Source: an uncultured Bacteroidota bacterium
Lineage (GTDB): Bacteria > Bacteroidota > Bacteroidia > Bacteroidales > VadinHA17
Assembly: GCA_903844815.1 (NCBI GenBank)
Contig: CAIMVD010000270.1
Coordinates: forward strand, 1-64,000
Length of the DNA: 64,000 nucleotides
Reading direction: 5' to 3'
A program made the position numbers and the translations under genes. This document shows positions 54,516 through 63,925 of the stretch, piece by piece (the first letter of the stretch is position 1; the number at the start of each line of letters is the position of its first letter). The notes under the pieces were generated by a model. It worked only from the letters and a program-made list of their open reading frames with translations, had not been told where the DNA came from and did no database searches.

Positions 54516-57452
54516 CTATTTGATATTTTTCAATAAATCATCACTCTTAACCTTTGCCTCATCGACCAGCTTTGTTGCCTGAACATCGGCTTCCTTAACC
54601 AGCTTATTCGCATTTGCATCGGCAGTCTTCCTTATGGCATCGGCTCCCTTCTGTGCAGCCATCTTTGTCAGGGTGTTTTTTGTTGATGCATCGTCGATAA
54701 GTTTCTGAGCCTGGACATCTGCCTCCTTACGCATTTTCGCAGCAGCATCTGCCGCTTCCTCGCGCATTGTCTGGCCTTTTGCCTCAGCTTCTTTTATAAG
54801 CCTGGCAGCTTCCGCCTGTGCTTCGGCCGATGCTTTCTCCTTTGCTTTATCTGTTGCAGTGCCTATTGCCTGGCCTACGGTCTCCTTAATTGCGGCCTTC
54901 TCCCCTTCCGACGCATTTGCCATTGACTTACCAAAGACCGGAGCAACAACGGGCTTGCTGAAAGTACCTGTTACTGAAACATTAACCTTAAGCACTTCGG
55001 AAGGCTTGAATGAAATCCCGAACGATGCTGCCTGGGCAGAGATATTATCGATCAGGGAGTTAACAGAACTTCCCAGGTCCGACCGTGGAATCTCAGTTTT
55101 TACGAAGTAGTTAATTGTCTGGTCAATACCCTGATCACCGCTGATATTCATCCTAAGGTTACCTGTTTTTACATCAAACGGATTGACATAGATTCTTCCA
55201 TTGTCGATCCTGAAACTCGCAGTTACGTTTTTGAAGACGTTATTATATTTATCACCAAGTTTAAGAACCTCTTTCATCTTATCGAAGGTTGCAGATTTCA
55301 CAAGAGCTATCTCATCAGACTGTACTTTGCCGGCGCCTGATATTGAATTTATTACAGGCATCATATCCTTACCCAGAAGACTCTGATAATCAAGTGTAAG
55401 ATTAATCTTTCCATCAATTCCCTGGGCTGCCGGAGCAAGCTTCTGAACCGAGTTAAAGGTATCGAATGCATCCTTGACGCCGATATTCTGAATACCGAAC
55501 GAGGCCTTCATAGTTGGTTTCAGGGTATCCCTGGTATCATAGTCGGCGTTCATTGAAATTAATCCGCCAAGAATATTCATTGCAGCATCCTTTACGCTTA
55601 GTATTCCGTTCCGTACTATAAGATGCCCCTTTACATTCCTGGCATTAATCTTATCGTAACGCAACTCATCGATCAGTGCGTCAAAATCAAAATCAAGGTT
55701 TTCAGGGACTTTTATAAGGGCCTGTGCAGTTTCATTTTCAGCGGGGGCAGGCGACGAAACATCAGCCGGAGCTTTTCCGGCTGGAGCATCGGCGGTTACA
55801 GTGCCCGCGCTTTTTACTTCAGAAGTACCCGATGACATAGCCGACATAATTTCGGTGACGTCAGTAACCCTTGATCGCAATGAAAGATTACCCTTTAAGG
55901 TTTTGTCGTTGAAAACGTATGGGATATAGTTTTCAAGCCGGCCGGTAAGTGCAAAATCGCTCTTCCCTCCCACGTTCATGCTTCCATTCGATAATGTCGC
56001 AAAAGCCGGAGTGAATCCGAAATCAGCACTATTAATTTTAACTTCGGGATATCCCGTCATTGCAACAAGCATATTTTTTATCCCCATCGTACCTGAGGCA
56101 CTGAATTTGTCATATTGACCTTTATCAATCATTGACATTCTTCCAGCCATTTGAACCGACATATCAATCAGTCCCGACAGGCTGATGCTATCCATTGGAA
56201 TTGCCTTCGACAGAGAAGCCAGGTCGATGCGTCCCTTCATTGAACCTTTTATATCCGGATCGCTCATGGGCGTTTTAAGATAAAGAGTCATGTCGAACGG
56301 ATTACCGGCAAGTTCCATGTGAAAGGGATCGATGGCAACTGTTGTCTTATCGTCGTCTGTTCCGTCATAATAGATCTCCGATTTGACATTTATATTCTTT
56401 AACTGTTCAGGAAGGGACGGATAGCTTATTAGTCCGTTGGATACTGAAAAGTTCAGGTTGACGTTTGGCAAAGTACTGTCGGCATCGCTATAAACCCCTA
56501 CGGCCTTGCCCGACAGGGCAAATTCGCCGCTGGTCGTGAGATCTTTATAATCGCTCATATATACTGAGGGAATTAGAGACATAAGCGATTTCAGATCCGA
56601 TTTTTCCGACTGGAACTCAATATTTGTGGTAATATCGTCGCCAGGCATATCGACGGTGCCCTTGAAATTGACTTTAAGATCATTTAGTGTGAGATAATCG
56701 TCTCCGAAGGTAAAGCTCCATTTATCGAGATTTGCATGCATATCGAGTTTTGCTTCAGCAACTGTCTTGTTAAGATATTTTACGCCATCCATGAGATAGG
56801 TGAATTCTCCTGAATTTGCCATAATCTTAAGTTCGGTCTCGCTGGCTGTCATATCGCCGCTCAGGGTAAGGCTAAAATCATTCAGCCAGGTTTTCATGGC
56901 AAGGCTCTCGTCAAAGTAGGTTACGGAGCTGTTTGTGACCACGACCCTCTTCAGGAGTACTTTCATGCCAGACGAAGCACCAACTGCAGGAGAGCTCACT
57001 GCAGGCGCTGATGTTGCAGGTGATGTTTCCGAAGTTCCGGCTGTTTCTTTCATTATGTCGTAGTTTGCCGATCCGTCGTTCAGATATCGTACATTCAGGG
57101 CTGCGTGGTCAATAATAACGGTTTTAATTTCATATCCCGATTTCTTAAAAAGGCTTGAGAGGTTAAGCACCATGTCGAACGAACTGATATCCGCAAGGGT
57201 ATCAGTTGAGAATTTATCCTTTCCGACCACTGAGAGGTTGGTGATTGAAAAAGTCAGGTTTGGAAAGTTACGGAAGAAGCCCAGTTTATAGTCACCGAAG
57301 GTAACAGTAGCGTTTACTGACTGGTTGACCAAATCAACGACCTTTGTTTTGATCTTGTCCTTGAACAGTATAGGTATGGCAATGAGCAGTATTAATAAGA
57401 GAATGACAACTCCTGCGAATATTTTTACGATTTTACCGGTGATATTTTTCAT
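54516..57452 (-). CDS. AsmA-like protein with C-terminal helical repeat tail
   Basis: 978 residues. One N-terminal helix (about 9-30) anchors it in the inner membrane with the bulk in the periplasm. LFRNFPNLTFSITNLSVVGK-like repeats and the C-terminal AsmA_2 region (about 590-840) resemble AsmA/TamB-type envelope proteins thought to move or organise lipids. A linker of Ala/Pro/Ser (about 545-580) and a final 115-residue tail rich in Ala, Lys and Glu (AEAEAKGQTMREEAAD, ANANKLVKEADVQATKLVDE) form a predicted long amphipathic helix with an 11-residue-like rhythm. The tail is unusual for the core family. Confidence 0.85.
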   Translation of the reverse strand: MKNITGKIVKIFAGVVILLLILLIAIPILFKDKIKTKVVDLVNQSVNATVTFGDYKLGFFRNFPNLTFSITNLSVVGKDKFSTDTLADISSFDMVLNLSSLFKKSGYEIKTVIIDHAALNVRYLNDGSANYDIMKETAGTSETSPATSAPAVSSPAVGASSGMKVLLKRVVVTNSSVTYFDESLAMKTWLNDFSLTLSGDMTASETELKIMANSGEFTYLMDGVKYLNKTVAEAKLDMHANLDKWSFTFGDDYLTLNDLKVNFKGTVDMPGDDITTNIEFQSEKSDLKSLMSLIPSVYMSDYKDLTTSGEFALSGKAVGVYSDADSTLPNVNLNFSVSNGLISYPSLPEQLKNINVKSEIYYDGTDDDKTTVAIDPFHMELAGNPFDMTLYLKTPMSDPDIKGSMKGRIDLASLSKAIPMDSISLSGLIDMSVQMAGRMSMIDKGQYDKFSASGTMGIKNMLVAMTGYPEVKINSADFGFTPAFATLSNGSMNVGGKSDFALTGRLENYIPYVFNDKTLKGNLSLRSRVTDVTEIMSAMSSGTSEVKSAGTVTADAPAGKAPADVSSPAPAENETAQALIKVPENLDFDFDALIDELRYDKINARNVKGHLIVRNGILSVKDAAMNILGGLISMNADYDTRDTLKPTMKASFGIQNIGVKDAFDTFNSVQKLAPAAQGIDGKINLTLDYQSLLGKDMMPVINSISGAGKVQSDEIALVKSATFDKMKEVLKLGDKYNNVFKNVTASFRIDNGRIYVNPFDVKTGNLRMNISGDQGIDQTINYFVKTEIPRSDLGSSVNSLIDNISAQAASFGISFKPSEVLKVNVSVTGTFSKPVVAPVFGKSMANASEGEKAAIKETVGQAIGTATDKAKEKASAEAQAEAARLIKEAEAKGQTMREEAADAAAKMRKEADVQAQKLIDDASTKNTLTKMAAQKGADAIRKTADANANKLVKEADVQATKLVDEAKVKSDDLLKNIK

Positions 57453-57548
57453 AGCAATGATAGTTTACAGAAATCAACAAATTAGTAACCGAACAGTTTT
57501 GATTACGAGAATTAAAATTAATTATTATATCCGGGAAAAAAAATTTGT

Positions 57549-57556
57549 TATATTTG
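57549..57556 (+). promoter_or_regulatory. -7 box upstream of tRNA-Arg
   Basis: TATATTTG is a perfect TAnnTTTG about 70 bp before the tRNA. A matching -33 TTTG was not found at the usual spacing. Confidence 0.45.
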
Positions 57557-57626
57557 CGCCTTCAAAATGGGTTTTAGCTTAATTGTCCCGGGAAATTGGG
57601 ATGGCTGCATACCATAAGAAAGTAAA

Positions 57627-57700
57627 GGACCTGTAGCTTAATTGGATAGAGCATCTGGCTACGGACCAGAAGGTTGGGGGTTCGAGTCCCTCCAGGTTCA
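57627..57700 (+). tRNA. tRNA-Arg (anticodon ACG)
   Basis: 74 nt with full cloverleaf: acceptor GGACCTG with CAGGTTC plus discriminator A, D-arm GCTT...GAGC, anticodon stem TCTGG/CCAGA around loop CTACGGA (ACG at 57661-57663), and T-arm with TTCGAGT. Position 34 A is expected to be edited to inosine to read CGU/CGC/CGA. CCA is not encoded. The sequence downstream is accessory in nature, so it may mark an island junction. Confidence 0.97.
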
Positions 57701-57777
57701 CTTCTGATTAAAATAGTCGGCAATAAATCAGCTGATTACAATTTCAAAAAACACTCCAAGTACTGTTTAAGTACGGT

Positions 57778-57801
57778 AGCCCCCCTCACCGGGGGCTTTT
57801 T
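57778..57801 (+). terminator. Rho-independent terminator after tRNA-Arg
   Basis: AGCCCCC and GGGGGCT pair around CTCAC, followed by a T5 run. It lies 77 bp after the tRNA, a suitable end for that transcript. Confidence 0.8.
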
Positions 57802-57810
57802 CGTTTTCTT

Positions 57811-57870
57811 GCTGAAACCGGACACCAATTCCTGAGTAAAGCGGACACTGCTTCGTGCTGAAAACGGACA
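57811..57870. repeat. CGGACA direct repeats, possible IS21-like end remnant
   Basis: GCTGAAACCGGACA (57811-57824) is repeated with one change at 57857-57870, and a shorter AAAGCGGACA lies between them at 57838-57847. Spaced repeats of a CGGACA word are seen at ends of IS21-type elements, where they bind transposase. No transposase gene is present, so this would be a relic. Confidence 0.35.
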
Positions 57871-58012
57871 GTAAGAATTTGCATGTGAGCATGGAGCCAC
57901 TATCGGGATATGATTTTTAAATATAAAATTTATGGAAGATTCATTATAAATTAGCATTTTCAATAAATGGAAAAACAATTACTATTGAAAGTTAACAACA
58001 ACCATAAAATCT

Positions 58013-58041
58013 TTTGTTGACGAATCTGTTTTGTACATTTC
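58013..58041 (+). promoter_or_regulatory. Possible promoter of the DUF4832 gene
   Basis: TTTG (58013-58016), 17-bp spacer, TACATTTC (58034-58041), one mismatch to TAnnTTTG. It lies 25 bp before the ATG, which leaves a very short leader. Confidence 0.4.
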
Positions 58042-58065
58042 TTATTTTAAGTTGGAAGTCTGGTT

Positions 58066-60051
58066 ATGAAAAAAGTATTTAGAGTGAATGAAATCAGGTT
58101 AATCGTTGGCCTGGCGTTGACAGGCTTGTTGTGTGTTGCATATGCGGTGAAGGCTCCCGGAAACGACATTGTATTGAATGATGCAGATGATCAGGAAGTA
58201 GCCCCTCTTGTGTTACAGGCGCTTGACTATACGGAGAATCCTGTTGATATTCCGAATCCGGACAGAGGCGCCTATAGAGGCCGATGGCAGAATATATCGC
58301 CGAATTCGGTTAATGAGACTAATTCGCCTTTTGGTATTACGCCTGAAGTAGATCACCGGGTTCCTGTTGACGCAAATTCTGTGCTGTATCATGGGAGACA
58401 GGTGCCGCCTGTGGAAGGTGATGATATCGAAGAGACTCAATTTTATAATGGTGTTAATCAAAACGCTAACCCCTACGTTGACGGTACCGGGGTCTCGGCT
58501 CTTCCTTCAATATCATTTATGTGTTTTGACTTGTGTAACTTTTCGTCGAACGCCTTCCTCTCGGCGAAAGATGCTTTTGGTTACAAGGATGATGGATTGT
58601 TTGCAGACCCGGGCACCGGAGCAACAAGAACAGGAAAAACTCAACCCCTGACATCGTTTGCGCTTAATTATATGAGAGGCCTGCTTCAGAAGGTGAGAGA
58701 TGGCAACGGTGTAGCCTTTGTGAAATTTTCTTATGACGGAAACGGGTTTAATTATATTGAACCCCATAAGTATCCCAACCTGAATCTCACTGAAGGACTT
58801 ATACAGGGACCTGAGCCAACATTCGTAACTGATAATAATCCTTCGGAAATGTGTAATGTACCAGGTTCTGAGGACAAAAACTGGATCCAATATCATATCT
58901 GGCAGCTTAAACCCATTTTCAATGAATTCGAAGACATAATCATGTGTGTTAAAACGGGGATGCTTGGTCCATGGGGCGAACAGCACTCATCTGCTGAAGC
59001 TCAAAGTGTAAACGCTTATAAAATGCTTTTGGATGCATATCTCGACGCTGTTCCATCTTCGCGTGCGCTGTTAACACATGCCGGCGGATTTTTGGCATGG
59101 TATAACGAAACATATGGGACCACCTATACCTTTACTAAAATAGACGCCATGCCGGTTCCGCCAAAGGGTTCGCCGGAGGCGCGTTTTGGATTTTTCAACG
59201 ATAGTTATGCCGCTGGAAGCTGGACTGACAATGGCTCGCTCTCCGAAGGAGATGCTATGATCAATAGAAAATACGGTTTTAGTACTTATGATCGTTACAG
59301 AGTTATCACATGGCTTAATAAGCAAAACAAAATATGTCAGGGAGAAGGAGGAATAGGCGATAATGTTTTTGGCAATATGCCGGGTGCTATTATAGAGGCC
59401 CAACAACTCCGGACAACTGCTTTGAATATGAGACATGGTAGTTATTCCAGGTGGAATAATTTTATCTATAATTATACAAACGTAACCAGGCCGGTTCAGT
59501 TCCCAGCCAGCGAAGATGAAGTAGTGGGAAGGGCTTTTACGGGAGAAATTAAAACTGCAATCTTCGACCCTGTATATGATGGCAGAACCGGGCTGGAATA
59601 TTTCCGCGACAGAATGGGCTATCGGCTGGTTTTGCGTGAGGCAAAAGCAAGTGAATGGGTAAAGCAGAATGGTACCCTGAGGTTCGAAGGGAAGATCCAA
59701 AACGTCGGTTTTGGTAATGTTGTCAACCGAAAAAATGTGTCGGTAATTCTGAAACCTAAAACCGGTTCTGACTTTTACATTTCGCTTACAGGCCTCGACC
59801 CGGGGGATTGGCTGACAGATGAGAGTGGTAACGGCAGACCCGACAATGAAGCTTCATGGCGTGATTTAAACTTCTCGGTTAAAATGTCCGCATTTGGCAG
59901 CGTTCCTGACGGGGACTATGATATTTACATGAAGATAAATGATCCCAAAGAACAAAGCGCTAACAAGCGGTGTATACAGTTTGCGAATCACGATATCTGG
60001 AATACTTCACTTGGTGCAAACTTAATTGGTTCGACTAAAGTTACCCCCTAG
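58066..60051 (+). CDS. Secreted DUF4832 (with DUF4874-like N-terminal region) protein
   Basis: 661 residues. An N-terminal hydrophobic segment (about 10-28) ending near YAVKA suggests export. ENPVDIPNPDRGAYRGR is the N-P-x-R-G opening of the DUF4874/DUF4832 pair. FVKFSYDGNG, VKTGMLGPWGEQHSS and LDAYLDAVPSSRALLTHAGG suit a TIM-barrel glycosidase-like fold with acidic residues in the WGE motif. The C-terminal 100 residues (GKIQNVGFGNVVNRKNVSVI) look like a beta-sandwich. Function is not established for the family; I infer carbohydrate processing. It is isolated, between the tRNA and the Fic gene. Confidence 0.82.
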   Translation: MKKVFRVNEIRLIVGLALTGLLCVAYAVKAPGNDIVLNDADDQEVAPLVLQALDYTENPVDIPNPDRGAYRGRWQNISPNSVNETNSPFGITPEVDHRVPVDANSVLYHGRQVPPVEGDDIEETQFYNGVNQNANPYVDGTGVSALPSISFMCFDLCNFSSNAFLSAKDAFGYKDDGLFADPGTGATRTGKTQPLTSFALNYMRGLLQKVRDGNGVAFVKFSYDGNGFNYIEPHKYPNLNLTEGLIQGPEPTFVTDNNPSEMCNVPGSEDKNWIQYHIWQLKPIFNEFEDIIMCVKTGMLGPWGEQHSSAEAQSVNAYKMLLDAYLDAVPSSRALLTHAGGFLAWYNETYGTTYTFTKIDAMPVPPKGSPEARFGFFNDSYAAGSWTDNGSLSEGDAMINRKYGFSTYDRYRVITWLNKQNKICQGEGGIGDNVFGNMPGAIIEAQQLRTTALNMRHGSYSRWNNFIYNYTNVTRPVQFPASEDEVVGRAFTGEIKTAIFDPVYDGRTGLEYFRDRMGYRLVLREAKASEWVKQNGTLRFEGKIQNVGFGNVVNRKNVSVILKPKTGSDFYISLTGLDPGDWLTDESGNGRPDNEASWRDLNFSVKMSAFGSVPDGDYDIYMKINDPKEQSANKRCIQFANHDIWNTSLGANLIGSTKVTP

Positions 60052-60180
60052 ATTTACATCGACAAAGGCGTAACCAAAAGAGCGATGCCGGCAACTGTGC
60101 TCATCCTCCCGTTGTAGCCAATGATAGTGCTGTACAATAATTTCGAACTTAGACAACCTATTCCGTTGCGGTGAAAAATA

Positions 60181-60212
60181 AATTAATCACCGCAAATATG
60201 CGGTGATTAATT
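60181..60212. promoter_or_regulatory. Perfect palindrome (14-bp arms) overlapping the fic promoter
   Basis: 60181-60194 and 60199-60212 are exact inverted repeats (arm AATTAATCACCGCA) around a 4-bp centre. TATATTTA at 60215-60222 resembles a -7 box three bases downstream, so the palindrome fills the -33 to -7 spacer. Further GCGGTGA (60169-60175) and ACCGC (60222-60226) half-sites flank it. It should act as an operator for a dimeric repressor, possibly the Fic protein through its C-terminal helix-turn-helix. Confidence 0.75.
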
Positions 60213-60242
60213 CGTATATTTACCGCACAATAGTATTAGGTT

Positions 60243-61349
60243 ATGGAAAAATACATTTACGAGTACAAAAACTGGACAGATTTTTCGTGGCAGGACAAAG
60301 CCATAAATGTTGTATTTGGAGAGGTTCGACTTATGCAAGGTAAAATAATAGGGCATATGAACGCTTTGGGCTTTCTTGCTAAAGAAGAAGCCACTCTGGC
60401 AGCCTTAACTTTAGATGTTGTAAAATCTTCAGAAATTGAAGGCGAATTGCTCAATTATGACCAGGTACGTTCGTCCATTGCAAGGCGTTTGGGCATAAAC
60501 ACCGCAGGACTTGTAGCGAGCAGCCGCCACATTGAAGGCGTTGTAGAAATGATGCTGGATGCCACCCAACGATTCACTTTACCTTTAACCGAAAAACGTT
60601 TATTGGGTTGGCATGCAGCACTTTTTCCCACTGGGTTCAGCGGACCATACTTAATAGAAGTGGGAAAATACCGAACTGGCAAAATGCAAGTTGTTTCGGG
60701 TGCTATGGGCAAAGAAAAAGTACATTACGAAGCCGTAAAGCCCGAATTAGTAAAAACGGAAATGGACAAGTTTTTAGATTGGTTCAACAACGAAAACTGC
60801 CTTGACCCTGTTTTAAAAGCCGCTATTGCACACTTTTGGTTTATAATCATTCACCCCTTTGATGACGGAAACGGCAGAATTGGAAGAGCCATATCTGATA
60901 TGTTGCTTGCCTGTGCCGAAGGTAGTGGAGAACGTTTTTACAGTATGTCTGGCCAGATATCAGCTGAACGCAAACGCTATTACGAAGTATTGCAAAAAGT
61001 GCAACATAGTTCAGGTGACATTTCCGAATGGATAGACTGGTTTTTGCATTGTCTCAAAAATGCGATGCTCTCCGCAGAAAACACCACACAAAAAATATTG
61101 CGTAGAGCTAAGTTTTGGAAATTACACGAACACACATCCTTCAACGAACGCCAACGCTTAATGCTTAACAAACTCTTTGACGATTTTGAAGGAAAACTAC
61201 AAACTTCAAAATGGGCGAAAATTGTCAAAACCTCTACCGACACAGCCTTACGTGACATAAAAGACCTGGTAGAAAAAGGGATCCTGAAACAAACCCAAGA
61301 AGGAGGACGAAACGCAAACTACGAATTAGTAGACTTTAGTTTAGAATAA
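60243..61349 (+). CDS. Fic family protein with DUF4172 and C-terminal winged helix
   Basis: 368 residues. DUF4172 at the N-terminus (about 4-80) contains SSEIEGE (62-68), an S-x-x-x-E-G inhibitory motif that blocks ATP in class II Fic proteins. The Fic core has the complete HPFDDGNGRIGR (204-215) with catalytic His. The C-terminal part (about 290-368) ends with TDTALRDIKDLVEKGILKQT, a winged helix typical of DNA binding. It should AMPylate a protein target, held in check by its own inhibitory helix. It is 160 bp upstream of hsdM on the same strand; the gap has no evident terminator. Confidence 0.93.
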   Translation: MEKYIYEYKNWTDFSWQDKAINVVFGEVRLMQGKIIGHMNALGFLAKEEATLAALTLDVVKSSEIEGELLNYDQVRSSIARRLGINTAGLVASSRHIEGVVEMMLDATQRFTLPLTEKRLLGWHAALFPTGFSGPYLIEVGKYRTGKMQVVSGAMGKEKVHYEAVKPELVKTEMDKFLDWFNNENCLDPVLKAAIAHFWFIIIHPFDDGNGRIGRAISDMLLACAEGSGERFYSMSGQISAERKRYYEVLQKVQHSSGDISEWIDWFLHCLKNAMLSAENTTQKILRRAKFWKLHEHTSFNERQRLMLNKLFDDFEGKLQTSKWAKIVKTSTDTALRDIKDLVEKGILKQTQEGGRNANYELVDFSLE

Positions 61350-61509
61350 TCACTGGCTTTGTTATACTCAGCAATAGCTTCGGCAAGCTCACCATGTTAT
61401 GCAAACAGGCACTTAATATTATCTTTTGCTTTGCTATCTTAGTACCTTATTAAACATGAAGAAAAATCCTTATTACATTTTTTAATTAATTGAAACAAAG
61501 CACCTCCTT

Positions 61510-63078
61510 ATGGGCGAAGAACAAAAACGTATTCTTAACCAGCAACTCTGGAACATTGCCAACACCCTCCGTGGTAAAATGGATGCCGATGAATTTCGCG
61601 ATTATATCCTGGGATTCATTTTCTATAAGTATCTGTCGGAGAAGATGGAATTATATGCAAACCAGATACTGAAGGAGGATAAAATAAGCTATCTCGACAT
61701 ATCCGAAGACAGTTCAAAAGGACAGGAATACCTCGAAGCCATTAAGGAAGAATCGCTTGAAAAACTTGGTTATTTTCTTCTGCCTTCGGAATTGTTTAAA
61801 CATGTTGCTAAACGGGGTAATGGTAACGGAAAGGAAGAGAGTAACTTCATCATAGAAGATATACAGAAAATCCTCATAAACATTCAGAACTCAACGATGG
61901 GTACCGACAGTGAGGATGATTTCGACCATCTGTTCGAGGACCTCGATTTGAACAGCACGAAACTTGGCAAGTCGGTTGAACAGAGAAACGAAGTAATCGC
62001 CAAGGTCCTGAGCCATCTCGACAAGATTGACTTCCAGCTCGAACAATCAAAAATCGATGTTCTTGGCGATGCATACGAATATCTTATTGGTCAGTTCGCC
62101 AGCGGTGCTGGTAAGAAGGCAGGCGAATTTTATACACCGCAACAGGCATCAAAAATCCTTGCCCGAATAGTTACCCTGGGCAAGACAAGAATAAAATCGG
62201 CCTATGACCCTACAGCAGGTTCCGGATCACTAATTCTCCGGCTTGGTAAAGAATGTGAGGTTCTGAAATTCTACGGACAGGAACTTAACCGTACCACTTA
62301 CAACCTGTGCCGGATGAACATGATACTTCATGACGTGCATTATTCCAGGTTTGATATAAGGCTTGAGGATACCCTCGAACACCCTCAGCACGCCAAACTC
62401 GATGCCGAGGCGGTTGTTGCAAATCCTCCCTTTTCAGCACAGTGGAGCGCCAATCAGCTGTTCATGACCGATGACAGGTTCAGCGAATATGGCAGACTGG
62501 CGCCATCATCAAAAGCTGATTTTGCTTTTATTCAGCATATGATATACCATCTAGCAGAAAATGGTGTTATGGCCGTTGTTATGCCTCATGGTGTTCTTTT
62601 CAGAGGTGGCGCCGAGGGACACATCAGAAAGTACCTTATTGAAGAGAAAAACTATCTCGATGCCGTTATCGGACTCCCTGCAAATATTTTCTACGGAACA
62701 TCAATCCCGACATGCATACTTGTATTCAAAAAATGCCGTGAACAACCCGATAACATTCTGTTTATTGATGCCAGCCAGCACTTTGAAAAGGTAAAAACAC
62801 AGAATTACCTTCGTGATGAGGATGTTGACCGGATACTCGATGTTTATGAAAAACGCATCGAAGTAGAAAAGTACAGCCGAACAGCCTCTATTGATGAGGT
62901 GAAGGAGAACGATTACAATCTGAATATCCCAAGGTATGTTGACACCTTTGAAGAGGATGAATCGATTGATATCTCGTCTATCGCTGATGATCTTAAAGCA
63001 TTGGAAACTGAAACTAAAGCTCTGGATAAGACTATAGCTGATTTTTGTCTGGAATTGAAAATAGAATCACCTTTTTAA
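61510..63078 (+). CDS. hsdM: Type I restriction-modification methyltransferase subunit
   Basis: 522 residues. The N-terminal helical domain (LNQQLWNIANTLRGKMDADE, YKYLSEKME) is HsdM_N; the N6-adenine methylase domain has motif I DPTAGSGSL (233-241) and motif IV NPPFS (305-309), with GEFYTPQQAS before it. It methylates adenine in the recognition site set by HsdS. It is followed by dinD and hsdS. The restriction subunit HsdR is not in the window and may lie beyond its right edge. Confidence 0.95.
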   Translation: MGEEQKRILNQQLWNIANTLRGKMDADEFRDYILGFIFYKYLSEKMELYANQILKEDKISYLDISEDSSKGQEYLEAIKEESLEKLGYFLLPSELFKHVAKRGNGNGKEESNFIIEDIQKILINIQNSTMGTDSEDDFDHLFEDLDLNSTKLGKSVEQRNEVIAKVLSHLDKIDFQLEQSKIDVLGDAYEYLIGQFASGAGKKAGEFYTPQQASKILARIVTLGKTRIKSAYDPTAGSGSLILRLGKECEVLKFYGQELNRTTYNLCRMNMILHDVHYSRFDIRLEDTLEHPQHAKLDAEAVVANPPFSAQWSANQLFMTDDRFSEYGRLAPSSKADFAFIQHMIYHLAENGVMAVVMPHGVLFRGGAEGHIRKYLIEEKNYLDAVIGLPANIFYGTSIPTCILVFKKCREQPDNILFIDASQHFEKVKTQNYLRDEDVDRILDVYEKRIEVEKYSRTASIDEVKENDYNLNIPRYVDTFEEDESIDISSIADDLKALETETKALDKTIADFCLELKIESPF

Positions 63079-63088
63079 TTATTTGTTT

Positions 63089-63925
63089 ATGAAAACAGAA
63101 GATATTAAACAGATGTTTACAATGTTCGAATCTGCTGCTTCAGAATTGGAAGGTATAGAGTGCTGGAGTGCCCGTGAATTGCAATTCTTACTTGGATATA
63201 GCAAATGGGAAAACTTTGAAAAGGTAATTCAGAAGGCAAGGGCAGCCTGCACTAATGCAGGTGAAGAGGTGGATTATCATTTTCCTGACGTCAGGAAAAC
63301 GATAACCATGCCCAAAGGTGCTGAAAAAGAAATAGATGATATCCTTCTTACCCGTTATGCATGTTACTTAATTGCACAAAATGGCGATAGCAGGAAAGAA
63401 GAAATAGCCTTTGCCCAGAACTATTTTGCGGTGCAGACACGTAAGGCTGAGTTGGTTGAAAAGCGTTTTCTGGAGTATGAGAGGGTTAAAGCCCGTGATA
63501 AGCTGAGTCATACGGAAAAACAACTTTCCGGAATTCTATACGAAAGAGGAGTTGACAATCAGGGTTTTGCCATAATAAGAAGCAAGGGGGATCAGGCACT
63601 TTTCAGGTTGAATACTCAGATGCTCAAGCGGAAAATGGGTGTGCCGGAGGGCCGGCCCGTAGCTGATTTCTTGCCAACTATTAGTATAAAAGCTAAGGAC
63701 CTCGCTGCTGAGATGACAGGCATTAACGTACAAAACAAGATTTTAAGAGGGCAGCCTAAAATTGAAAAGGAACATGTCGATAATAATTTAGCCGTGCGAA
63801 ATATGCTCACCCAGAGGGGGATTATTCCTGAGAATTTATCACCTGCTGAAGATGTGAAAAAACTTCAGCGAAAGCTTGAAGGCGACGAGAAAAAGGTATT
63901 GAAAGCTGCAAAGAAGAAGAAATAA
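63089..63925 (+). CDS. dinD: DinD family DNA damage-inducible protein
   Basis: 278 residues from ATG at 63089, 10 bp after hsdM. WSARELQFLLGYSKWENFEK is the BRO-N-like/ANT region, followed by DVRKTITMPKGAEKEIDDIL, LTRYACYLIAQNGDSRKEEI and FAQNYFAVQTRKAEL, the DinD signature. E. coli DinD is SOS-induced and inhibits RecA-mediated strand exchange. Its stop (TAA) overlaps the ATG of hsdS by one base, so it is translated as part of the restriction-modification operon. A basic tail (KVLKAAKKKK) closes the protein. Confidence 0.92.
   Translation: MKTEDIKQMFTMFESAASELEGIECWSARELQFLLGYSKWENFEKVIQKARAACTNAGEEVDYHFPDVRKTITMPKGAEKEIDDILLTRYACYLIAQNGDSRKEEIAFAQNYFAVQTRKAELVEKRFLEYERVKARDKLSHTEKQLSGILYERGVDNQGFAIIRSKGDQALFRLNTQMLKRKMGVPEGRPVADFLPTISIKAKDLAAEMTGINVQNKILRGQPKIEKEHVDNNLAVRNMLTQRGIIPENLSPAEDVKKLQRKLEGDEKKVLKAAKKKK

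Noticed and set aside
57627-57700. tRNA-Arg 3' end as an attachment site with a second copy in the window
   Set aside because: I found no repeat of the T-arm/acceptor sequence downstream to 64000 and no integrase gene.
57736-57978. An 80-codon minus-strand frame after tRNA-Arg
   Set aside because: It spans the terminator hairpin and the CGGACA repeats and shows no protein-like pattern.
58513-58986. A 157-codon minus-strand open frame
   Set aside because: Antisense to the DUF4832 gene; composition and lack of motifs fit a chance frame.
59071-59700. A 209-codon minus-strand open frame
   Set aside because: It lies wholly inside the well-supported DUF4832 gene on the other strand and its product has no recognisable features.
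61350-61509. The gap between fic and hsdM as an antitoxin gene site
   Set aside because: No open frame of useful length or hairpin terminator is present; the Fic protein carries its inhibitory motif internally.
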